From contig PIXS01000157.1 in NCBI GenBank assembly GCA_003096255.1, positions 1-7,008 on the forward strand: a stretch of 7,008 nt of DNA, written 5' to 3'. Both the position numbers and the translations under genes were made by a program. The stretch's first letter is position 1. Every line of letters starts with the position of its first letter. The notes under the pieces are model-generated. The model ran no database searches. It was not told the DNA's origin and worked only from the letters and a program-made list of their open reading frames with translations. Origin of the DNA: Candidatus Bathyarchaeum sp. (GTDB lineage Archaea > Thermoproteota > Bathyarchaeia > Bathyarchaeales > Bathyarchaeaceae). Shown in pieces: positions 1 through 4,759 of the stretch.

Positions 1-15
1 CAAACGCAAACAAAC

Positions 16-20
16 GAGGA
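16..20 (+). promoter_or_regulatory. Ribosome binding site of the surface-protein gene
   Basis: GAGGA lies 7 nt before the ATG at 28 and matches the core of an archaeal Shine-Dalgarno sequence. It supports that ATG as the start. The promoter must lie left of the window. Confidence 0.7.
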
Positions 21-27
21 ATAAAAA

Positions 28-2538
28 ATGAAAACTAAACAACAACTTATATTATTTGCAACTATCACAATGTTAACAACACTACTAATTCCAATGTTTA
101 TTATCGGAATCACACAGGCAGCAGACCCATCAGATTGGTATATGACAACTGAAGGAGTATTAGACACAGACTATTACGACCTATATCCCTACGTAGAAGC
201 AAGCGTTGATTTCGGGCTCTCCAGATACGGTGAAATGATCGACAGCGAAACAAATGTCGGTTTGGAGTATGCAGGTGTACGAGATCCATTTGCAGCCCCC
301 GCTGGATCTGGATTGGTCTCAAAGCTACCGAAAAACGTTTGGATAAACGGCTGGTACATTGACATAACATATAACCACCAATCATGGGGTAGACGAAACG
401 TGTGGGCTGGTGCCCTATTTGGCGACCTCACTGATTATGGTGGACCTTGGATAAGAGTTGACAAGACCTATGACACCTCTTACTCTACTGAAACTGGCGA
501 GACGTTCAAGAAGCCAGGGTTTGAGGTCGACGAAAGCGGCGCTGTAATCGGCAGTACCTTGATGTACGGTGGCAGAAAAACTAATGGCACCGCAACCACT
601 GGAGACATTCAAGTACTGTATGATGGACCACGGAAATTCGTTGCTATGGTTTCTAACCGCATCTACGACTATCATCAGCCATCTCATACAATGCTAGCCC
701 TTGTTGATGTGAAACTAACGTTCATTTTTGACAAGGTAGACAAGCAAGTAGTAATTCTCAAAGACGTTAAACTACTTGATCAACCCAAATTTGTCATGCA
801 ACCCTTAACCATAGAAATATCTGAAGGAGAATCAATGGTCGAAGTTGAAATTCCTGCCGGTTTGCTAATACAGTTTAGTAACCGGGAAGAATGGGACTTA
901 GGTTCAGCACCAGAGTACACTAGCTATGCACACTACTACACTGCAGGCGGTGTAGATGATGAAGCATTAGACACCGCTTATAACGATGATTGGACTTTGC
1001 TTCCGACGCTTCCTGGTAATTACACGTTAGACGGCACTGAAATGGCACTTTATGGTAGTGAACCTACAAGTGCTGGTACTTATGATGTGGCTCAAATAGT
1101 CTCTAATGACGGAAATTATGTTGGATTTGTGGCTCACTGGCCTAGTGTAAGCGACTGGACTGTCAATGCTGGCGACGATGACATTTGGTGGAAACGTATG
1201 GTTGCTGCTGATCCACACCGTGTGGATGGTACTACTGAACCGTGGTTAGCTCCATTGACCGTGGGTGAATGGGACTTCATTCTGGCTGAAAGTGAAGAAC
1301 TTGGTGTGCCTGTTGCTGAACAATTCAGAGGTGTATCCGTTTATGGTGTTACAGACCGCAACGACGGCGACGATGCAGACTATGGTAGCACTAACGTGAT
1401 TGACACGGAAGCAATGTATCAACTGGACAAACACTTTAACCCATGGAGTTTAGTAGATGCAGTAACCAAGGACATCAAGGACACCTCAAGATGGTGGGAT
1501 GAATTCACTGGTCCTAGTTACACCTTTGATCCCGTCGCTATTGCTGTCACTGATGCGGATTGGGACGCCTATGGCGCGTTCTCTGAGCGCGTAACTGTAA
1601 AAGCCACTGGTCAACTAATTCCAAGGAGCCAATACACGTTCACGCCTAGTGGACTATCTGGATTAACCTCTGGTGTTGATTATGTGGTTCGCTGGTCATC
1701 AGATGTCTGGGTTGAAACAATCGACTACGTAGATTATGGCACTGGACGTTACGAGTGGACAACTATCGGCAGAGACGCAAAAACTATTGACTCTGCTGGT
1801 GCATCACTGGTAACTGCTTCGATTAAACAAAAGAACATCACCATCGGTTTGGCTGGTGCAGATATGTGGGACCTTGACATTACTATGCAGATGCCCAGTG
1901 TAATGTACCAGTTTGGCGTGGGTGACACTAAAGAGGACTACAAGGACGTAATCGGACGAGCAGCACTGAATGACAACTGGTGCACTAACTGGCCTGTTAC
2001 AAGCTCCAACATGATTGGACTTGGTGGTCCAGTTGCTAACATGTTCTCATACTACTCAAACGACTTCACAGACGCAATCTATGGTATGCCTGAATACTCT
2101 GTAGGCTCGCCATACTCTGGCATGATAACTGGGTTGGCTTGCTGGCAAAGATATTGGGATAATATCGTTGATGGTCCTAGTTGGAACGTGTACAGTTCGT
2201 ACGACGACCCAACCGTTGGTTATGCTGTAATCTCAACATACATTGACAAAAACGGCACAGAAGTCTTGGTTGTTTGGGGTCACTTTGGCAGAGACACCTA
2301 CTATGCTACACAATGGCTACACGGAAACGCTGCACGCAACATGTCTCCTGGAATCGTTCAATTACAAGACGCTCCGCCTGGTCTGACATCAATAATACTC
2401 CGAATAGACTATGGTTCAGATCCAAAGCATCCGACATTCTGTATTCCTGAATGTTTGGGAACTATAAGTGAAACATTGTGGTATCACGAAGGTACGGATG
2501 TTAGCAACCCGAACAAAGGTGGAATACACGACCCGTAA
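28..2538 (+). CDS. Large secreted protein, probable S-layer / cell-surface protein
   Basis: An 836-residue exported protein. Residues 1-31 form a signal peptide: a K-containing N-terminus, a hydrophobic core at about 7-29, and an ITQAAD cleavage-like site. The mature chain is acidic and rich in Trp, Tyr, Asp and Gly, and looks beta-rich. Five N-glycosylation sequons are visible (N186, N331, N603, N742, N771) and only four Cys (652, 705, 805, 809). Near the C-terminus, residues 661-671 read NMIGLGGPVAN. Then come an AVISTYIDKNGTEVLVVWG strand pair, GRDTYYATQWL (755-764) and a final GLTSIILRIDYG. This order recalls by eye the GGPxxN and GxDTxxA elements of archaeal S-layer proteins. There is no C-terminal membrane helix, PGF-type tail or sortase-like motif, so if it forms a surface lattice it must be held by another protein. 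The gene stands alone, with its own ribosome binding site and terminator. An S-layer role is inference; a secreted enzyme or adhesin is possible, but I see no catalytic motif. Confidence 0.85.
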   Translation: MKTKQQLILFATITMLTTLLIPMFIIGITQAADPSDWYMTTEGVLDTDYYDLYPYVEASVDFGLSRYGEMIDSETNVGLEYAGVRDPFAAPAGSGLVSKLPKNVWINGWYIDITYNHQSWGRRNVWAGALFGDLTDYGGPWIRVDKTYDTSYSTETGETFKKPGFEVDESGAVIGSTLMYGGRKTNGTATTGDIQVLYDGPRKFVAMVSNRIYDYHQPSHTMLALVDVKLTFIFDKVDKQVVILKDVKLLDQPKFVMQPLTIEISEGESMVEVEIPAGLLIQFSNREEWDLGSAPEYTSYAHYYTAGGVDDEALDTAYNDDWTLLPTLPGNYTLDGTEMALYGSEPTSAGTYDVAQIVSNDGNYVGFVAHWPSVSDWTVNAGDDDIWWKRMVAADPHRVDGTTEPWLAPLTVGEWDFILAESEELGVPVAEQFRGVSVYGVTDRNDGDDADYGSTNVIDTEAMYQLDKHFNPWSLVDAVTKDIKDTSRWWDEFTGPSYTFDPVAIAVTDADWDAYGAFSERVTVKATGQLIPRSQYTFTPSGLSGLTSGVDYVVRWSSDVWVETIDYVDYGTGRYEWTTIGRDAKTIDSAGASLVTASIKQKNITIGLAGADMWDLDITMQMPSVMYQFGVGDTKEDYKDVIGRAALNDNWCTNWPVTSSNMIGLGGPVANMFSYYSNDFTDAIYGMPEYSVGSPYSGMITGLACWQRYWDNIVDGPSWNVYSSYDDPTVGYAVISTYIDKNGTEVLVVWGHFGRDTYYATQWLHGNAARNMSPGIVQLQDAPPGLTSIILRIDYGSDPKHPTFCIPECLGTISETLWYHEGTDVSNPNKGGIHDP

Positions 2539-2540
2539 CC

Positions 2541-2583
2541 TGCCGATTATTACTCGGCAAACTTCCCTTCTTTTTATTTTTTT
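2541..2583 (+). terminator. Hairpin plus T-tract terminator of the surface-protein gene
   Basis: A perfect 6-bp stem TGCCGA (2541-2546) / TCGGCA (2554-2559) with a 7-nt loop starts 2 nt after the stop codon. A T-rich tract follows at 2568-2583. It suits the plus-strand gene, and the convergent gene on the other side lacks a T-tract here. Archaeal termination relies mainly on the T-tract, so the stem may instead stabilise the 3' end. Confidence 0.6.
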
Positions 2584-2622
2584 ATAAATTAATCTCGATT
2601 CTTTACCGCGTTCTGTCTTTGC

Positions 2623-3516
2623 TTAGTTTGTTGCCTTTCGGATAATGCACAAAACGCCGTCTTTGATTGGGATGAGTTTTGTTTCGTACAACGCTTTTTT
2701 ACTGTTTGCAAAGGCGTAATCCTCTGTAATTGTTTCAGGTTTGCCTGTTTTTGTAACCTGTTTTAATGCTTTAAAGAGCTGTGTTTTTTCAAAACCTGCA
2801 AGCAGGTCTGTTAGTTTTTTTTGTTGAATTTTTTCTTTTGGTGTTTGCAATAGGTCTGCTGCTGCGTTGTTTGCGGATGTGATTTTGTGTTTTTGGTCAA
2901 GAACAATTACGCTTTCTGGTATGTTTTGGAGCAGTGTTTGGTGGAGTTGTTTTGTTTCTTGTAATACTTTCTCTATTTTTTCGAGTTTTGTGATGTTTTC
3001 TAGGATTATTGTTACTCCTGGTAGCCCGTCTTCGAAGGTTGTTGAGATTAGTTTGATGTTGAAATGGTAGTTTTGTTTGTTTGCTGTTAGTTCTATTTTT
3101 TGTGCGGTTCCTTTTCCGTCAAGGGTGTCTTTGAGTTTTGTTGTCATTTCGGTTGTTTTGAATATTTGTATGGGTATGTCTTGGATTTTTTGTCCGATGA
3201 TTTTGTCTTTTTTTGTTTTTATGAGGTTCGCAAAGTTGTTGTTTATTTGGATTATTTTGAGGTCTCTGTCCAGGATTAGTATGTAGTCTGACGAGAAATC
3301 CAGCATGGTGGACATGGGAACCCTTTGTGAGATGTAGAAGACTTTTGCTGGTCCGTAGGATTTCATTTCTACGTGTCCTGATATTAGTAGGACTTCGAGG
3401 TATTTTGCGACGGAGTTTCTGTTTAGGTCTATCTCTTTTGAGATTTGGGTTACGGTCATTCCCCGTGGGTTGTTTCGCAGTGCTTTTGTTATCAGGGCGA
3501 TTTGTTCTTGGTCCAT
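2623..3516 (-). CDS. Winged-helix transcriptional regulator with two PAS domains
   Basis: A 297-residue cytoplasmic one-component regulator. Residues 1-66 form a winged helix-turn-helix, with helices around MTVTQISKEIDLNRNSVAKY (20-39) and a wing at SGHVEMKSYGPAKVFY. Residues 69-178 are a first PAS domain (DYILILDRDLKIIQINNNF, then a strand pair ending PGVTIILENIT). A short linker helix (178-196) leads to a second PAS domain at about 197-293 (ESVIVLDQKHKITSANNAAA). The same architecture, with a nearly identical linker wording (QRVPxSxMLDFSSD), is familiar from methanogen PAS regulators. No histidine kinase, ATPase or output enzyme follows, so signal sensing probably acts directly on DNA binding. 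The ligand or cofactor is unknown, and no heme- or flavin-binding residue can be assigned by eye. The ATG at 3516 has no Shine-Dalgarno, but a TATA-like box sits about 26 nt upstream, which points to a leaderless mRNA. The gene diverges from the PadR gene and converges on the surface-protein gene. Confidence 0.88.
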   Translation of the reverse strand: MDQEQIALITKALRNNPRGMTVTQISKEIDLNRNSVAKYLEVLLISGHVEMKSYGPAKVFYISQRVPMSTMLDFSSDYILILDRDLKIIQINNNFANLIKTKKDKIIGQKIQDIPIQIFKTTEMTTKLKDTLDGKGTAQKIELTANKQNYHFNIKLISTTFEDGLPGVTIILENITKLEKIEKVLQETKQLHQTLLQNIPESVIVLDQKHKITSANNAAADLLQTPKEKIQQKKLTDLLAGFEKTQLFKALKQVTKTGKPETITEDYAFANSKKALYETKLIPIKDGVLCIIRKATN

Positions 3517-3538
3517 GGTTTGTTTTATGTTGGTTTTG

Positions 3539-3546
3539 TTTTTAAG
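3539..3546 (-). promoter_or_regulatory. TATA box for the wHTH-PAS-PAS gene (leaderless promoter)
   Basis: On the minus strand this reads CTTAAAAA and is centred 26-27 nt before the A of the start codon at 3516. That is the normal TATA-to-start-site distance in archaea, so transcription would begin at or next to the ATG. The lack of a ribosome binding site before the ATG agrees with this. Confidence 0.5.
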
Positions 3547-3600
3547 CGTTACGGCTTTGTAATGCGCTTATGCAATGCAAAAGCGTAATGCTTATATGCC
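3546..3600. repeat. GTAAYGC repeat cluster in the divergent promoter region (candidate operator)
   Basis: GTAATGC occurs on the plus strand at 3559-3565 and 3585-3591, spaced 26 bp. Both copies extend into similar sequence (GTAATGCGCTTATGC and GTAATGCTTATATGC). A one-mismatch copy, GTAACGC, lies on the minus strand at 3546-3552, making an imperfect inverted repeat AAGCGTTAC / GTAATGCGCTT with the first plus-strand copy. The minus-strand copy abuts the TATA-like box of the wHTH-PAS gene, and the last copy runs into the TATA-like box of the PadR gene. A regulator bound here could control both genes. Which protein binds is not known; the PadR and PAS regulators are the obvious candidates. Confidence 0.45.
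3591..3598 (+). promoter_or_regulatory. TATA-like box for the PadR gene
   Basis: CTTATATG is the best TATA-like match on the plus strand between the divergent genes. A start site about 26 nt downstream would fall near 3621, giving a leader of about 18 nt. That leader holds AGGATG (3622-3627), a weak ribosome binding site 11-12 nt before the TTG start codon. Confidence 0.4.
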
Positions 3601-3638
3601 GTACATTGCTAGTGATATTACAGGATGTGCAGTAACCC

Positions 3639-4016
3639 TTGGCAAACCCAATAACATACCAACACGAGCAATACGCACCTGAAAACCCCAAAAAAATTCA
3701 AGGGCAAATCATACGTGGACTACGGTACTTTCTAGTGCTCCACATTCTAAAACTCCAACCAATGCACGGATACAAAATAATAACAGTAATCCGCAAAAAC
3801 TTCGGAATATACCTAGGCCCCAGCAGTATTTACCCCCTCCTACGTGACCTTGAACGCTGGAACTACCTAGAAAGCGAATGGAGAACAGAAGATTTCCACC
3901 CCAAAAGAGTTTTCAAACTAACCACTCAAGGACAAAACCTGTTGCGTTTCATCGAAAATTCAGTTGGACACATGATAACTGGACTGCGAATTAACGGCAA
4001 AACAAACCAGGACTGA
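3639..4016 (+). CDS. PadR-family transcriptional regulator (short form)
   Basis: A 125-residue winged-helix DNA-binding protein of the PadR family. The family pattern is clear: RYFLVLHILKLQPMHGYKII (helix 1 and the HGY turn, about 29-48), GPSSIYPLLRDLERWNYLES (recognition helix and turn, about 60-79), then the wing HPKRVFKLTTQGQNLLRFIE. The long C-terminal dimerisation domain of larger PadR proteins is absent, so it belongs to the short subgroup, which usually dimerises through a single C-terminal helix. The start is TTG at 3639. An in-frame stop lies at 3633-3635, and the next Met (residue 42) would cut off helix 1, so TTG is the only sensible start. Residues 1-26 are a polar extension before the fold. 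Its ligand cannot be read from the sequence. It diverges from the wHTH-PAS gene and is probably autoregulated through the shared promoter region. The ribbon-helix-helix gene follows 100 bp downstream on the same strand. Confidence 0.87.
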   Translation: MANPITYQHEQYAPENPKKIQGQIIRGLRYFLVLHILKLQPMHGYKIITVIRKNFGIYLGPSSIYPLLRDLERWNYLESEWRTEDFHPKRVFKLTTQGQNLLRFIENSVGHMITGLRINGKTNQD

Positions 4017-4030
4017 AAAAAACAGTCACA

Positions 4031-4038
4031 CTTAATAC
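4031..4038 (+). promoter_or_regulatory. Possible TATA box for the ribbon-helix-helix gene
   Basis: CTTAATAC would place transcription start near 4061, just before the leader hairpin. This is a weak match, and read-through from the PadR gene is equally possible. Confidence 0.25.
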
Positions 4039-4062
4039 TCAGATTTCCTTTCCTTGCCAAAC

Positions 4063-4082
4063 TGCGGCAATTGGTTGCTGCG
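4063..4082 (+). promoter_or_regulatory. RNA hairpin in the leader of the ribbon-helix-helix gene
   Basis: TGCGGCAA (4063-4070) pairs with TTGCTGCG (4075-4082) around a UUGG loop. That gives 8 stacked pairs, two of them G-U. A competing stem TTGCC / GGCAA (4054-4058 / 4066-4070) shares one arm, so two alternative folds exist. No T-tract follows, so this is not an obvious terminator. It ends 34 nt before the ATG and leaves GTGA (4107-4110, a weak ribosome binding site) free. Confidence 0.35.
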
Positions 4083-4116
4083 CATTCAACTGAAAAACTA
4101 AGAGACGTGAAAAAAC

Positions 4117-4320
4117 ATGCCTGTAAAAGGATATGACTCAGTAAATCTGCCAACCGGACTATACGGCAAAGTGAAAGTTCTAGTAAAAACCCGCGTAGAC
4201 CTAGGCTACCGAAGCGTAACCGAGTTTGTTGCAGAAGCAGTAAGAAAACGAACCGAAGAAATCGAAAAAGCAAACAACCTTACAACACAACTACATGAAA
4301 GATTGTCTAAAGAAAAGTAA
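4117..4320 (+). CDS. Small ribbon-helix-helix (CopG/Arc-like) DNA-binding protein
   Basis: A 67-residue protein with the ribbon-helix-helix layout. A short beta strand (YDSVNLP, 6-12) would insert into the DNA major groove as a dimer. Helix A follows (TGLYGKVKVLVKTRVDLGY, 13-31). The RSVTEFVAEAVRKRTEEIE motif (32-50) makes helix B; its SVTEFV turn is typical of archaeal CopG-like regulators. A charged helical tail (51-67) follows. The ATG at 4117 is preceded by GTGA with a 6-nt gap. Such proteins act as stand-alone repressors or as antitoxins, but no toxin gene (RelE, VapC or similar) lies next to it. The neighbour downstream is on the other strand, so a stand-alone regulator is more likely. 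Targets are unknown. The same-strand PadR gene 100 bp upstream could be co-transcribed. Confidence 0.85.
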   Translation: MPVKGYDSVNLPTGLYGKVKVLVKTRVDLGYRSVTEFVAEAVRKRTEEIEKANNLTTQLHERLSKEK

Positions 4321-4325
4321 TCCAG

Positions 4326-4331
4326 TTTTTT
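4326..4331 (+). terminator. T6 tract after the ribbon-helix-helix gene
   Basis: Six T residues begin 6 nt after the TAA stop. Oligo-T alone is a sufficient intrinsic terminator in archaea. It separates this gene from the convergent small zinc-protein frames. Confidence 0.4.
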
Positions 4332-4338
4332 CTAATCT

Positions 4339-4518
4339 CTATTTAGCCGTAACAAGTTTAGTGCCACAATACGGACAAAACTTGTAATGGTCAGGAAACG
4401 TTTGATGGCTACAACCAAGAGGGCATTCTCTCAACGAGCTTATCCTCAATTACTATTTGCTCAAAGTAAGATATAATATCAGTGGTAGCTGAAACAATAA
4501 AAACTGGTTTTTTACCAT
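4339..4518 (-). pseudogene. Zinc-ribbon small protein in shifted frames (decayed, mis-sequenced or frameshifted)
   Basis: The 3' third, read on the minus strand to the TAG at 4341-4339, encodes ECPLGCSHQTFPDHYKFC then PYCGTKLVTAK. This is a zinc-ribbon-like motif, C-x3-C ... C-P-x-C-G. Its frame is closed upstream by TAG TAA near 4454-4459. The middle part, in a second frame, reads PVFIVSATTDIISYFEQIVI then EDKLVE, which looks like real protein and leads naturally into the zinc motif. The ATG at 4518 lies in the same frame as the zinc motif. Restoring one A in the A6 run (4508-4513) and dropping one A in the GAGAGAA stretch (4425-4432) gives a continuous 59-residue protein from ATG to TAG. 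As written, the intact products are only a 21-residue peptide from the ATG or a 36-residue zinc peptide from a TTG at 4449. The ATG overlaps the stop of the upstream cysteine-rich frame (ATGGTAA), as in translationally coupled gene pairs. Function is unknown. Confidence 0.55.
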
Positions 4519-4754
4519 TCAATATCCTTTTCTGCGATTTTGCCCCAACACTTTTTGCATATTGGAACACGCTTATTTTTGTAAAAAATGTAAACTTCAA
4601 TATCGCCACTATCACAATGTTTTTTCCATGGATTCTTGCAATGCTCGTAAGTTTGACTTAATACTGCCAATTTAACTCCCAATGCTTGTTTGCCAAGTTT
4701 ACATTTAAAACACGCTTCGCAACGACAATCAAAAGTGGGGAGAGAAAAGTGAAA
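4512..4754 (-). pseudogene. Cysteine-rich zinc-binding small protein lacking a start codon
   Basis: An 80-codon open frame on the minus strand begins after an in-frame TAG (4757-4755) and ends at TAA 4514-4512. It encodes a striking set of metal ligands: DCRCEACFKCK (C-x-C-x2-C-x2-C, codons 9-19), EHCKNPWKKHC (37-47) and PICKKCWGKIAEKDIEW (64-80). The C-terminal KCWGKIAxKDxEW wording looks like a conserved small archaeal zinc protein, although I cannot name the family. There is no ATG or GTG in frame. The first TTG (4682) would remove the first four Cys. A TTG at 4732 lies one base out of frame just before the cysteine cluster, so a one-base loss could have destroyed the start. The frame begins 5 nt after the stop of the membrane-bound ArsR-like gene, which suggests an operon. 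Either this is a remnant, an indel error is present, or an unusual start is used. Confidence 0.5.
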
Positions 4755-4759
4755 CTAAT

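Noticed and set aside
110..1434. Several 60-90 codon open frames on the minus strand inside the surface-protein gene
   Set aside because: They overlap a long, clearly coding frame with a signal peptide and have no recognisable domains or ribosome binding sites.
2867..3545. Plus-strand open frames rich in Phe, Val, Leu and Ser across the PAS regulator
   Set aside because: They are antisense shadows of the A/C-rich regulator gene. Their apparent hydrophobicity comes from the T-rich complement.
3625..3654. ATG mini-frame of 9 codons overlapping the PadR start
   Set aside because: It is too short and out of frame with PadR. It could be a leader peptide, but nothing supports translation.
3926..4273. 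Minus-strand 115-codon frame spanning the PadR and ribbon-helix-helix genes
   Set aside because: It is antisense to two genes with clear domain patterns, and its Leu/Arg-rich run is a composition artefact.
4117..4320. Antitoxin of a toxin-antitoxin pair
   Set aside because: The ribbon-helix-helix fold fits, but no toxin-like gene is adjacent on the same strand. The upstream gene is PadR and the downstream frames are zinc-binding on the other strand.
4409..4615. Continuous 68-codon open frame on the minus strand
   Set aside because: Its first half reads through the cysteine-rich frame in the wrong phase, and its last codons miss the zinc motif. It is a chimera of a shadow and a fragment, and only its middle part (about 4434-4510) looks like real protein.
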